From CAVSUZ01 sp963834715 (GTDB lineage: Bacteria > Pseudomonadota > Alphaproteobacteria > Acetobacterales > Acetobacteraceae), in assembly GCA_963834715.1 (NCBI GenBank), contig CAWIDE010000003.1, forward strand, positions 1 through 64,000: a stretch of 64,000 nt of DNA, written 5' to 3'. Below are positions 45,009 to 55,345 of the stretch, one piece after another. The first letter of the stretch is position 1. Each line of letters opens with the position of its first letter. A model generated the notes under the pieces. That model did not search any database. It saw nothing but the letters and a program-made list of their open reading frames with translations, and was not told the DNA's origin. The position numbers and the translations under genes were made by a program.

Positions 45009-45478
45009 CGGCTGGTTACCTTCTCGCCGGCGGCGCGCTCGATGGCGCGGACGATGCGCATGTGCGTGCCACAACGGCACAGATTGCCGTCGAGCGCCTG
45101 CTTGATGTCGTCGCGGCTGGGGTGCGGATTCTGGCCGAGCAAGGCGTACGCGGCCATGATCATGCCGTTGATGCAGTACCCGCACTGTGCCGCCTGTTCA
45201 TCGATGAAGGCCTTCTGCAGCGGGTGCGGGTTGTCGATGGTGCCAAGCCCTTCGAGCGTGGTGATGTTGGCGCTGCCGACGGTGGAAACCGGTGTCATAC
45301 AGGAACGGATGGCGGTGCCGTTCATGACTACGGTGCAGGCACCGCATTCCGCGAGGCCGCAGCCGAACTTGGGGCCGCGCAGGCCGACATTGTCGCGTAG
45401 AGCGTACAGCAACATGCTGTCTGGTTCGACATCGATCGTGTGATCTCTGCCGTTGATGTGGAGTGTGACGTTCTGAGG
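45005..45478 (-). CDS. Molybdenum hydroxylase [2Fe-2S] subunit
   Basis: 157 aa from GTG at 45478 (AGAAGG upstream); a longer TTG start at 45529 lacks support. The plant-type cluster is in KFGCGLAECGACTVVMNG with the fourth Cys in IRSC; the second cluster uses QCGYCINGMIM and CRCGTHMRIVRAI. This is the IorA/CoxS-type partner that moves electrons from the Mo centre. It is translationally coupled to the large subunit. Confidence 0.93.
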   Translation of the reverse strand, partial: PQNVTLHINGRDHTIDVEPDSMLLYALRDNVGLRGPKFGCGLAECGACTVVMNGTAIRSCMTPVSTVGSANITTLEGLGTIDNPHPLQKAFIDEQAAQCGYCINGMIMAAYALLGQNPHPSRDDIKQALDGNLCRCGTHMRIVRAIERAAGEKVTSR

Positions 45479-45672
45479 CACGGAGGCACCTTCTGCGAAA
45501 TAGATGCTGTGGGCCTCAGCTTGCTCCAATACTGTGGACGGTCAAGGTAGGCGACGGCGCATGATGGGTATGAAGACGGCGGCATGAGCACAACCACCCT
45601 TGAGCGTCTCGCCCGAAACCGATAATATCAATAGGCGCAGCCTTGTCTTTGCGAAATGACGAGGAGGGAACG

Positions 45673-45945
45673 ATGAAATACGTGATGCTTGGTGTACTGG
45701 ACCCAGCATGGGCGGGCAAGCATACCGACCGGGTGCACAAGGCCGAAGCCAGGTTCAAGGAATTGGGCATGAAGGTGGAAAGCATCCACTACACGCAGGG
45801 ACGTTACGATTTTGTTGACGTCGTGGATGCGCCAAGTCCTGAGGCGATGCTAAGCTTTTCGGTATGGTATGCCACGCAGGGGTTCGGGCGGCTGGAGAGT
45901 CTGCCTGCCTTCGAGCCGAAGGCATTCGAGGCCGCGACAAAGTAA
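45673..45945 (+). CDS. GYD-domain protein
   Basis: 90 aa from ATG at 45673 (GAGGAGGGA upstream). The motif TQGRYDFVDVVDAPSPEAMLSFSVWYATQGFGRLESLPAF is the GYD pattern (GryD.v.vveAPs.e....f.l...s.G.v.t.t..AF). Ferredoxin-like dimeric fold of unknown activity. Divergent from the Mo hydroxylase genes. Confidence 0.8.
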   Translation: MKYVMLGVLDPAWAGKHTDRVHKAEARFKELGMKVESIHYTQGRYDFVDVVDAPSPEAMLSFSVWYATQGFGRLESLPAFEPKAFEAATK

Positions 45946-45999
45946 GCAGTTAAGTAACTTATTTCGGCTCGGCGAGCGTAACGCGGCGAATTGAAGCGA

Positions 46000-47631
46000 T
46001 CAGATCCTCGCAGCCGGTCTTTTCAGGCTCCGCAGGTCGATTGCACCGGGCTGTGTCCGCGGGTCCACGCCGGGCGGGAAGAGGCGGATTTTCACCAGCT
46101 TCTGGGAGCTTCCGGTCGGCAGCTCGTTGGTGAAGAGGTACCAGGCGGGAGATTTGAAGTAGGCGAGCCGTGCACGGCACCACTCCGTGAGCTCGCGGGC
46201 AAGTGCTTCACGTGCGTCGGTGGGCGTGTTCGCGACGATGCAGGCCATCACTTCCTCTTCGCGCAGCTCATCGGGCACGGCAATCACTGCCGCTTGCCGT
46301 ACTTTTTCATGTGCAATCAGACAAGCCTCCACCTCGGCCGCTGCGATATTTTCCCCTGAGCGGCGGATGATGTTCTTCATCCGGTCGGCGAAATAGAACA
46401 TCCCGGTCTCGTCGCGCGTGACTGCATCGCCGCTGTGGAACCAGCCATTGCGCCATGCCTGCTCTGTGGCCTGCGGGTCTTTGAGGTAGCCAGAAAAGAA
46501 GCCCTTGCGTGGGGTTGCTGCGTTATGGCGGATGACCAGCTCGCCCGGCTGACCGAGCGGCACGTCGTTGCCGTTCGGGTCCACTACGCGGGCCTCCAGC
46601 CCAGGGACTGCTCGTCCTACGGCGCGGGTGTGAATCTGCCGCGGCTCCTCGTGGTCGGTGAGGACCCGCCCGGTCTCCGACATCCCCCACATCTCAACCA
46701 CAGGAAAGCGGAAGCGCTGCTCGAATGCGCCATGCAGGCTGGGTTCGATGCCGGCGCACAGGGCGAATTTGACGGTGTGTGCCCGCTCCTCGGGGGTTTC
46801 GGGCAGCTTCGTCAGGATGGCGGGAATGACGCCCTGGAACTGAATCGCGGTTACGCGGCAGGTAACGATATCCTTCCAGAAGGTGCCAGCGTGGAAGCGG
46901 TCGGGGAACACTAGGCACCCGCCTGAGATCAGCATCGCCGGCAGCGAGATCGAGAGGCAATTGGCGTGATGCAGCGGTAGGGGGTTGTAGAGCCGTTCCT
47001 TGCCTTGCTCCATCGACAGGCGGCCGCCACGAGAGAGGAGCCAGGAGCCAAAGGTGTGGAAGTATTCGTTGGACATGATGCAACCCTTCGGCCGCCCGGT
47101 AGTTCCGGATGTATAGAGCAGGGCGGCCTCTGTGGTTGCGTTGGGTACGAACTGGGCGGCGGGGTTGAGTGAGGCCGGCAAAGGGTGGGCCAGATCATCG
47201 AAGGGCAGCACCGGGACAGGCCGGGAGAGTGTGGCGGAAGTGGCCGCGACATCGTCCAGGCGCGGGGCGATCGCCAACGCCAGTGAGGCTTCAGAATGGT
47301 CGAGCAGGAAGGCGATTTCGTCCTGGCGGTAGTCGGGGCTGATGGGGACGGTGCTGCAGCCCAGTGCATTCAGGGCGAAATGATGGAACACGAACTCCGG
47401 CCGCTGGTCGAACAGGATGGCCACGCGGTGTCCGGGCCCATAGCCTGCTGCGGTGTAGTGGGCCTTGCGCTTTTCTACTTCGACCCAGGTTTGCTGCCAG
47501 GTGAACTCTTTTCCTTCGGGGTAATAGGGCCGTCCCGGCATGGGCGGGGCGACGTATGCGGCCTGAGGGCCGTATTTCGCGACCGCCCGCTGCAGCGACT
47601 TGTAGAGCGTGCCGAGTTCGAGCGGATCCAT
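46000..47631 (-). CDS. AMP-forming acyl-CoA ligase (CaiC-like)
   Basis: 543 aa, GGAGGA before the ATG. Adenylate-forming core: ALLYTSGTTGRPKGCIMSN (P-loop), VEMWGMSETGRVL, NGWFHSGDAVTRDETGMFYFADRMKNIIRRSGENIAAAEVE and the C-terminal lysine region LPTGSSQKLVKIRLF. Activates a carboxylate as acyl-AMP and transfers it to CoA. Closest in look to crotonobetaine/carnitine-CoA ligases, but the substrate is not established. The broken marR gene lies upstream on the same strand and probably once controlled it. Confidence 0.9.
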   Translation of the reverse strand: MDPLELGTLYKSLQRAVAKYGPQAAYVAPPMPGRPYYPEGKEFTWQQTWVEVEKRKAHYTAAGYGPGHRVAILFDQRPEFVFHHFALNALGCSTVPISPDYRQDEIAFLLDHSEASLALAIAPRLDDVAATSATLSRPVPVLPFDDLAHPLPASLNPAAQFVPNATTEAALLYTSGTTGRPKGCIMSNEYFHTFGSWLLSRGGRLSMEQGKERLYNPLPLHHANCLSISLPAMLISGGCLVFPDRFHAGTFWKDIVTCRVTAIQFQGVIPAILTKLPETPEERAHTVKFALCAGIEPSLHGAFEQRFRFPVVEMWGMSETGRVLTDHEEPRQIHTRAVGRAVPGLEARVVDPNGNDVPLGQPGELVIRHNAATPRKGFFSGYLKDPQATEQAWRNGWFHSGDAVTRDETGMFYFADRMKNIIRRSGENIAAAEVEACLIAHEKVRQAAVIAVPDELREEEVMACIVANTPTDAREALARELTEWCRARLAYFKSPAWYLFTNELPTGSSQKLVKIRLFPPGVDPRTQPGAIDLRSLKRPAARI

Positions 47632-47707
47632 TTCTGTGTTCCTCCGCAGGTCTCGTTAAGCGCTATAGCACATCCGCTGACGCGTTCCCTAGCTAACAGG
47701 GTTACTG

Positions 47708-48117
47708 TTAGGCATTTCCGTCTCCTTTGAGTTTTTTGGAGGAGCGCCATCACGACCCTATGTGTCGTCTCTATGTCTTCGACCTGAAGCCCTTTCGAGA
47801 GTTTGTTGATCCACGGGGCCTGTAGGCATGGCGGCGTCGAATGTATGTTTTCCCCTCTCTGTCGGCACGCCGAGGCGCGCTCGCCGGTGATGCGGGTTGG
47901 GTTGAGATGCGACCAGTCGCGCCCTCGCCAGATCGTTGGCGATGCGCTGGATGTTCTGGCGGTTGACTCCCGTGTCGCGCGCGAGCCACGCGATCGGCTG
48001 TGGCCGGTCCGCAGCGGCGATGGTGCCGACGACCTGCCAGCGGTTGCTGGAGAAGCCCATGCCGGCCACCAGCCTGTCTGCTGCGGAGAGCATTCGGTTG
48101 TCGAGCCTGAAGGACAA
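47708..48117 (-). pseudogene. MarR-family regulator with two frameshifts
   Basis: First frame: MSFRLDNRMLSAADRLVAGMGFSSNRWQVVGTIAAADRPQPIAWLARDTGVNRQNIQRIANDLARARLVASQPN, a MarR winged helix. Near 47825 the frame shifts; the C-terminal dimer helix APWINKLSKGLQVEDIETTHRVVMALLQK follows in another frame, and a six-A run (47732-47737 on the complement) shifts again so that the natural stop at 47708 is missed. It sits 76 bp upstream of the acyl-CoA ligase. Confidence 0.7.
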
Positions 48118-48235
48118 GGCGGCCTACGTTTATCCAGTAGAACACTACGCGTATTGCTTCCGGGCATGACGCTGCCACGGGACATGTTCGGCGAGAATCT
48201 GACCATCGAAGGGCTGCAAGAGGCCCGCCCCCTGC
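48105..48235 (+). pseudogene. MOSC-domain protein fragment
   Basis: LKDKAAYVYPVEHYAY in one frame and LPGMTLPRDMFGENLTIEGLQE in another: together the dKA.YvYp.eHY.yW...L....MFGENlt.eGl.E signature of YiiM-type MOSC proteins. Both ends and the frame are broken. Adjacent to, and transcribed away from, the marR remnant. Confidence 0.6.
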
Positions 48236-48334
48236 CTTGTGCTCAACGTCTGATTTCGGTGTATCCGCGCGCGGAAGCGGACGGGCCGAAAACCACGCGG
48301 CAGACGCCCGGCACCATCAAAGCTATAGAGTTAG

Positions 48335-50180
48335 TCAGGCGGCGAGGACCTTGCGGGCGGCCCCCACGACGCAATCGGCGGAGATCTCCGCCGCTCGCAT
48401 GAGCTCCGCGGGAGTTCCAGACCCGGGCAGGCCGCGGACCGCGAGATGACTAATCTGGACCGGGTGCCCTGCGTCGTTGAGCGCCTCCAGCACGGCGCTG
48501 CCGATGCCGCCCTCCGGGTAGTGGTCCTCCACGACGACCATGCGGCCCCTGGTCGCTGCTGCCGCATCCAGGAGCGTCTGCGTGTCGATCGGTTTCACCG
48601 AGTACAAGTCCACGACCCGAGCGTTGATGCCGTCGTGCTTCAGCTCATTTGCGGCCGCCAGGCAGTTGTGCAGCGTCACACCAGCGCCAACCAGCGTCAC
48701 CTGGTCATCCGGGCTGGACCGAACGACCTTGGCCCCGCCGACCGGGAAGGATTCCTCCGGTCCATAGAGCACCGGGTACGCGCCGCGGGTCGTGCGCATG
48801 TAAACGATGCCAGTGCGCTCGGCCATCTGGCGCACGAGGGCGGCCGCGCTCGTCGCGTCGCTCGGGTACAGCACGGTGGACCCCTGTACGGCCCGCATCA
48901 TCGCAAGATCTTCCAGACCCATCTGCGACGGGCCGTCCGCGCCGATCTCCACGCCGGCATGGGAACCGCACAGGCGGATGTTCGCGTTCGAAATTGCCGA
49001 CATCCGGATGAAGTCATAGGCGCGGGTGAAGAACGCCGCGAACGTGGAGGCAAATGGGACGTACCCTCGGACGGACAGGCCAACGGCGGCGGCGACCAGT
49101 TGCTGCTCAGCGATGAACATCTCGAAGTAACGTTTAGGATATTTCTTCGCGAATTCTTCGGAGTGCGTTGAATTGCCAACCTCGCCATCGAGCGCGACGA
49201 CGTCGCCCCTGGCGCCGATGGCGGCCAGTGCCTGGCCGTACGCCAAGCGGGTGGCAACCTTGGCGCCGGGCTCGTAATGGGGCAGGCTCACCTCGCCGGT
49301 GGGCCGGTTCTGGGGCGTTCCGGCCTCCGGCCGCGGGCTGCTGACAGTGAGGTGGCGCTCCCCGCCGAGCTCGATGATGGCCCGCTCGGCCATCTCCGCA
49401 GGCAGCGGCCTGCCGTGCCAGCCCTCGCGGTCTTCGATCTCGGAGAACCCACGGCCCTTTCGGGTGCGGGCCAAGATCACGGTGGGGCGGTCCGCGCCGG
49501 TCACCTGACCGAGCGCCTTGTCGATCTCGCCGAGGTCGTGGCCGTCGACGGCAATGGCACGGCAGCCGAACCCCTCCACCCGCTTGACGTAGGCTCCCAA
49601 GTCCCAGCCCAGCTCGGTCGGGCCGCGCTGGCCGAGACGGTTCACGTCAACGATCGCGGTCAGGTTGCTCAGCCGGTAGTACGCCGCCTTGTCGAGCGCC
49701 TCCCACATCGAGCCCTCGGCCATCTCGCTGTCGCCGCACAGCACCCAGACGCGGTACGGCAACGCGTCGAGATACCGGCCGGCCAGGGCGATGCCAACGC
49801 CGTCGGGCAGCCCCTGGCCGAGCGAGCCGGTGGCGACGTCGACCCACGGCAGCACTGGGGTGGGGTGACCTTCCAGTACCGAACCGAATCGCCGGTATCC
49901 GGTCATCAGCTCCTCGTCCGAGATGACGCCCACCGCCTTGAACATCGAGTACAGCAGCGGGGAAGCGTGCCCCTTGGAAAAAATCAGGTGGTCGTTGGCT
50001 GGATTGCCCGGCTGCTGCCAGTCGTACCGGAAATGCCTGGTCAACAGCACCGCCATCAGGTCAGCGGCCGACATACTCGACGTCGGATGGCCGGAGCCAG
50101 CGGAGGTGCTGCACCGGATCGAGTTCGACCCGCAGTTGCTGGGCGAGCTCGCGAATGTCATCCATGGTCTGCACGCTCAT
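48335..50180 (-). CDS. tkt: Transketolase, frameshift near the start
   Basis: About 614 aa if joined. The true start is ATG at 50180 (CTAGGAGAG upstream): MSVQTMDDIRELAQQLRV, after which homology (SIRCSTSAGSGHPTSSMSAADLMAVLL) is in another frame. One extra A near 50124 (GTCGAACTCG where GTCGACTCG keeps frame) accounts for it. ThDP site: VLCGDSEMAEGSMWEAL...IVDVNRLGQ; substrate and cofactor residues in HLIFSKGHASPLLY and the second-domain Glu in FEMFIAEQQLVAAAVGLS. Moves two-carbon units in the pentose phosphate pathway. One-chain form lacking the spacing of E. coli TktA. Confidence 0.85.
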
Positions 50181-50344
50181 GCCACTCTCCTAGCTTCGGG
50201 CCGACCCTACGCCCTGGTGCGCAGAATGAGAATATGGCCAAAGGCAACTACATCATCCAACTCAGCCTTCGCCGGCGAGCTCGCGGCCGCAAGATTCAGG
50301 ATCGCCAAATATCCACACTTGAGCGGCAATGCAACGCGGTAGAG

Positions 50345-52109
50345 CTAGAGGTCGAGCTCGACGGGGGTCTTTGGCGTTGAGCAGCAGATGAGCGCATTGC
50401 CAGCGGCTGGCGGGTCCAACGGCTCTGGCGCGTAGGCGAGTTCGCCTTCGATCAAGCCACTTTCGCAGTTGTGGCATACGCCCGATCGGCAGGACCAACG
50501 CACGGGAACGGCGCAGGCCTCCGCCAGCTCGAGCAGGCTGCCGAAGCGGGAATCCCATGGGACGGCGAGACCGCTTCGCAAGAACGTCACCATGGGTCCG
50601 CCGCCCGCAGGGCCGTCAGGACGATGAGGTAAGGCTGCGGGGACGCTGGAGATGCCCGGCGTGAGAGTGGACGCAGGTCCAAACACTTCGACGTGGACCC
50701 TAGGCCAGGGAATGCCCCATGCCGCCAAGCCTTTCTGGAAATCTTCGAGAAAGCGGGGTGGACCGCATAGGTAAAAATCAGCCTCCCGGGGAATCCCGAG
50801 CTCGTGAAGCAACTGGAGCGAGAGATGGCCTGGTCGATCGAAGTCCTGGCCGAGCGTGTCCCCCGGTGCAGGCCGACTGTATGTCACACAGCGATGAGAC
50901 GCCCCCAGCGCAACGAGCAGATTGTCTGCTTCCTCGCCAAACGAATGGTGCGCCCGATCGCGGGCTGAATGCAGCCACCAAACCGGCCGAGACGCCACGG
51001 CGTTTGTAGCGCCCGCACCATGCAACATCGCCAGCATCGGGGTGACGCCGACACCGGCACTGATGAGGACAACGGGAGTCGCACCGGCCGCGAGCATGAA
51101 CGAACCGCGCGGCGCGCTGACCTCCAGGCGACTGCCTGCCCGGACACTTTGGTGGAGAAAGCCGCTTGCAGGGCCATGCTCATTCTTGACGCCGATCCGA
51201 TAGTTCGAGGCCCCAGGCGGACCGCACAGCGAATAGCTCCGCGTGACGGCGGGAGCATCCGGGTTCGGCCTCATGCGGACCATGATGTGTTGGCCCGGTC
51301 GTGCCGGTGGTAGCGGCGAACCGTCTTCGGCGACGAGCTCGAACGATCTGACGTCCGCGCTTTCCTCGCGCGAAGCCACGACCACAACCGGGCGGAAGCC
51401 ACGCCACGCAATCGCCGCCGACGCGCCGGGTCCGAGGCCAGCGTTGCCAGTTATGTTTCCCGCTTCGGCAGCGTCGAGCAGCGCCTGCATCGAGCCTTGC
51501 CAATCCTTACTGAGCGCCGGAATTCGGATTGCGCGCCGTAAGGCTTCGGGCGGGTGCGCCGCGGAGTAGAGGAGGGCATCGATTTCGGCGACGGTCATGC
51601 GCTCCGGGCCGTCAGAGAGCTTCACGATCCGATCGCCAACGCCGATCTCGCCTTCTTGGATGACTCTGGAAATAGAAACCGGGCCGGCGGTGCGCAACCA
51701 GCAGCGCAGGAATCTCCGGGTGGTTCAGCCTGATGCCGACCCGGTAGCAGGTATCGCGCGGCTGGCTGACCTCGACGACGGCATCGCCAATTCTGAAGCG
51801 ATCGCCGATGCAGACCTCGGTATCAGCGAGGCCCTCTACCGTGAGGTTCTCGCCGAAGTTCCCGGCCACAAGATCCGACCGCCCAAGATAGCTCGCCCAA
51901 TACCGGTAGGATTCGAGCTGGTATACCAGGAGCGCACGTTGCTCGCCGCCATGGGCGCGGAGGTCGCCCTGGCCGTCGCCGTTGAGATTCAGCCGGCCGG
52001 CGAAGATCCGCCCCGTCACCGGTTTCTTCCAGACCGCCGTTCGGACAGTCCTGCCCTGCCACGCGACATCCTGCGGAAGTCCGACATTGACCGAAACGAT
52101 GACACCCAT
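50345..52109 (-). CDS. MOSC domain fused to flavo-ferredoxin reductase, frameshifted
   Basis: N-terminal part from ATG at 52109: MGVIVSVNVGLPQDVAWQG, GDGQGDLRAHGGEQRALLVY, GNFGENLTVEGLADTEVCIGDRFRIG, a complete MOSC beta-barrel. After LLVAHRRPGFYF the frame shifts by an extra C near 51668 and continues as RVIQEGEIGVGDRIVKLSDGPERMTV (3-alpha domain), an FAD/NAD reductase (VTRSYSLCGPP, SAGVGVTPMLAMLHGAG, FYLCGPPRFLEDF) and a C-terminal plant-type [2Fe-2S] domain (CRSGVCHNCESGLIEGE, LICCSTP). About 587 aa. This layout matches YiiM-type MOSC proteins fused to phthalate-dioxygenase-reductase-like modules. Function unknown, probably reductive. Confidence 0.8.
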
Positions 52110-52130
52110 CGTGGAACTCCGGTGACGCAC

Positions 52131-52330
52131 TCAGCCCCGTCTCGGCAGCGGCGATACGCGGGGCTTGGTGCGCAGGGTGGCGAATGTGATCTGCGGATGA
52201 CCGGCGTACACGGGTTGACCACGCCCTTCACCCGTAAGGTTGGTTGTCTCATCGATTGAGCGCCTGCGGACCGCTGACGAACCGATTGCCGCGAACGTAG
52301 AATCGCAGCAGGCTGTCGGCCGCGCGTGTA
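52131..52330 (-). pseudogene. C-terminal fragment of an unrecognised protein
   Basis: The minus frame RRSIDETTNLTGEGRGQPVYAGHPQITFATLRTKPRVSPLPRRG ends at 52131. Upstream, another frame reads LLRFYVRGNRFVSGPQ, so a shift near 52265 is likely. It looks like a genuine, conserved C terminus but I cannot name the family. Ends 21 bp before the MOSC gene. Confidence 0.35.
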
Positions 52331-52359
52331 ATGCCGGGCGCGCTATTGTCGTGTCGGTT

Positions 52360-52734
52360 TCATCCCATTCGCTCAACCAAATGGGCGCGCGAAGGTCCGG
52401 GCTCGAACGGGTCGCCGAAGTATTGGGTCTCCCGAGCGACCTTGCCATCCAGGAACTCCATGACGCTCACCGAGTAGGAAGGCCGGCCGTCATACGTGAG
52501 GACAAATTCCGTGACCCAGAGGTCGCCCGTGCCGACGATGCGGCGCACCTTGAAGCGTTTCGACTCCGGCTGTGCGACGCGTGAGGCCTGGATCTTGTGT
52601 CGGCCCCTGATGCGCTCGCCCGATTGCGGGTACTCGAGCACTGCGTCATCTCGGTATATATCGTGCTCAACCTCGAAGTCATTTGCATCCGATGCAGCCC
52701 AGTGGCGATTGAGTGCCTCTCGAATCTCATTCAT
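52360..52734 (-). CDS. SnoaL/NTF2-like protein
   Basis: 124 aa from ATG at 52734 (GGGAGCGGC upstream). MNEIREALNRHWAASDANDFEVEHDIYRDDAVLEYPQSGERIRGRHKIQASR is the SnoaL-like opening; the rest follows the cone-shaped NTF2 fold (VTEFVLTYDGRPSYSVSVMEFLDGKVARETQYFGDPFE). Such proteins bind or isomerise small ligands. Cytosolic. Confidence 0.8.
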   Translation of the reverse strand: MNEIREALNRHWAASDANDFEVEHDIYRDDAVLEYPQSGERIRGRHKIQASRVAQPESKRFKVRRIVGTGDLWVTEFVLTYDGRPSYSVSVMEFLDGKVARETQYFGDPFEPGPSRAHLVERMG

Positions 52735-52810
52735 GTTGCCGCTCCCATTCTTGGTCATAAAGGTCCGGCCGCTCCGCGCCACCGCACGTTAGCCGCACAA
52801 CCCGGCGAAG

Positions 52811-53029
52811 TCACGTCGCCCGGGGAATAAAGCTAGGCACGCCGGTTTCCACCACCGCGTTGAACCGGACGTTCGCCGTGATGCCCTCCCGAATCTCCCC
52901 CATGCCGTCTTCAGGCAAGGCCGATATCTCAAAGTTCTCCTGGATGTAGCCAGGTTTGGTTGAGGTGGTCAGGAAGGCGGTGCCGCGTTGGACGGCCCAG
53001 GCCAGCACAACTTGAGCAGGAGTCTTGTA
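52811..53029 (-). pseudogene. Aldo/keto reductase C-terminal fragment
   Basis: YKTPAQVVLAWAVQRGTAFLTTSTKPGYIQENFEISALPEDGM, followed by ETGVPSFIPRAT and stop, matches the last quarter of aldo/keto reductases (...tpaQv.L.W...rg....p.s......eN....). The catalytic Tyr/Lys/His half is missing. It is cut at about 53030, where an AraC fragment begins on the other strand. Confidence 0.65.
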
Positions 53030-53043
53030 GGTATGTACTGTTG

Positions 53044-53211
53044 CACAGAATAGAGCGTGCAAAACAGGATCTTCGCAACGCTGGGCGCAGCATCATCGAA
53101 GTGGGGCTAGATGTAGGCTTTGAAAATCCGACCCATTTTGCTCGGATGTTTCGCAAGTTTGTAGGTACAAGCCCCTCCCGATTTCAATCAGAGATAAAGT
53201 TAGATAAGTGA
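53044..53211 (+). pseudogene. AraC-family regulator C-terminal fragment
   Basis: RIERAKQDLRNAGRSIIEVGLDVGFENPTHFARMFRKFVGTSPSRFQ is the second HTH of an AraC-type regulator (iaLdvGF.n.shFaR.Fr+..G.sP..fR). The rest of the protein is missing; the fusion point at about 53030-53044 joins it to the opposing aldo/keto reductase scrap. Confidence 0.65.
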
Positions 53212-53321
53212 TATTGCCCACTTCGAACGCGTGAAGTTCCTGTAGAATTACTAAGCTATCCTCGTGTGTCCTACTGCATTGAACTTACCGCGCAGCTCCA
53301 CATCGCAGCAAAATCGAATGG

Positions 53322-55255
53322 TCAATGTCCGAGTCGGGTCGCGAATTGCATCACCGAGCCAAGATCGAGGCGGCGAGAATTGTTTCGCAGACGGACGATC
53401 TCACAACCGACCGAGAGCGCTGCCAGGAGCTCCGAGCGCTGTAGCGGCGCGGCCGAGTCCGGCAGGACGGAGAGACGGCCATAGACGCGACCCTCCCAGC
53501 CCCCAGATGCTTGGGAAACCTTGCCCGTCGCGAGGCGCCGAAGATCCTGTAAAGTGAGACTGAGAAGTCGCCGGGCCCGCGATGCCGGAGGCAACAGCGG
53601 AAGCAAGCGAAACGAGAGCGCCGCGCTGCCCAATCCTACGACTGCCGCCGCTGCCGCATTGTAGAATTGCAGAATGTCGTAACCCATTTGGTTTGTCGGC
53701 TCGAGGAGAAAACAAAAGAACGCTGCTATGGCTGTAAACATTGGCGTCTGCCACGACTGGGCCATCCCTGCGCCAGCGGGCACCAGAACAAGGCCGATCG
53801 CGAGGCTAAAAGCGACGAAGGTCGTCAACGTCGGCAGCAACGCGAAGCCAATGACCGCCGCGAGACCCGCAGTGAGAAAGGTGCCTATCGTGAAACTTAT
53901 GGCTGCCGGATAAGCCTGTTCGCCCCGTGGGGCCAACAGAATCGTCCCGATCGTCGCAAAGGTAATGGCGCCGGCGCCATTCGGCCATGCGGTGACAATC
54001 CAGAACAGCTCGACAGTACCAACAGCAACCAGGACGCGCGTTGCGTCGATCAGAGGGGGAGCCAGTCCGGCACATGCAGCCGGAAACCACCACGACGCGG
54101 AGCCGGCCGAGCAGGATGCCCAAGTAGGAGCGCCAGGCCGTCGGCCGCGCACGAGACACCCGCCAGCACTTCAGCCGTCTGATCGGCAAGCAACCGCAGG
54201 GACGGTGTGTCCGCCGGTAGGGCGTTCAGCGCCGCTGCACCTCGTACATAAATACCACTCAGACCGACGGGGTTGGTGAACCATCCCGTCCAGTCTCCGC
54301 TGTTGAGTCCAGGCCTTAGCTCGTTCGGTATGGCTTGCGACACGACCGCCACCTGTAGTTGAGCCTGGTCATGCGGCACTTGGAGAAGGCGAACCGCAAC
54401 TATGCGCCAGCCGGTCAGCGCCTTGAGCAAACCATCCACCGCTGCCTGTAACACCGGCGAATTTTGACGCAGCTGAGAAGATTCTCCGATCGCCTCTTCG
54501 ATGCTCGTATCGAGTTCGATAATACGCCGGCATAGCTCTTGCCGTACCGGCTGCGTCTGCACAAGTTCAGGTCCAGCCAGTGCCAGGGTACCGGCGAGCC
54601 CACGTGTGATCTCCGTTGCGATGGATGCGATCTGGGTGGCCAACCGGCGACCTGCGCTGCCGAAATCGGTACCCGCGAGGACGATGCCGGCGCACGCGAT
54701 GCCGATGCAGATCTCGCTACAGCGGGCAACGACGAGGACAAAGACCTGGCCGTTCACACCTCCGGTCGCCCCGAGCTGGTTGGTCGCGATGATTGCTGCC
54801 GTGACGCCGGCGAGTTGCGCCGCAAGGGCCAAGAAATTGCGCAGTATTGCGGCAACAAAGGCGCACGCCGCCCCCCACAAAGCCAGGCCCGCGAGAAAAG
54901 CGATGCGGTCCTGCGGGAAACAGGCGGTCAGCGCCACGATGGCTACTCCGCCCACGATCGTGCCTATCATGCGATACCAGCCCTTGCGCAACGAGGCGCC
55001 AAGGTGGGGCTGACAAACCAGGGCTGCGGTCACTCCTGCCCAGTAAGGATTGTCGAGCTCAAGCCAGAACGCGATATAAAGCGAGAGACAGACCGAAACC
55101 CATAAACGAAGTCCGAAAGCCAGCGGTGACCGCGTCGCTGCCCAGGTGGTCTGTAACCGCCGCGCTTTCGCGAAACCATTCAAAAGGGTAATCCTAAACA
55201 GCCGACCGGCCAGAACCGGGAATGTCAACATGAGCCGGACGGTCTGGGCATCCAT
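53322..55255 (-). CDS. FUSC/AaeB-type efflux protein, frameshifted
   Basis: About 640 aa if joined. N-terminal half: six hydrophobic segments beginning LAFGLRLWVSVCLSLYIAFWLELDNPYWAGVTAALVCQPHLGASLRKGWYRMIGTIVGGVAIVAL, the FUSC signature, then a helical cytosolic region. The frame reaches a stop after RLHVPDWLPL near 54060, and the second membrane half resumes in another frame (LIDATRVLVAVGTVELFWIVTAWPNGAGAITFATIGTILL). One base appears to be missing there. Family members export aromatic acids or contribute to fusaric acid resistance. Confidence 0.8.
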
Positions 55256-55345
55256 ATCGGGTCAAAGGCGGTCATCGGATCGGGCACTTGGTATCGCACC
55301 TGTTTGGGGGTGTTTCCGCTTTCGCGCAGATGGCGAGAAGCAGCA

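Noticed and set aside
49277..50380. Plus-strand frame opposite transketolase, ending MAKGNYIIQLSLRRRARG
   Set aside because: Mostly antisense to transketolase. The last 48 codons (from 50234) look somewhat protein-like but have no ribosome site and no family match.
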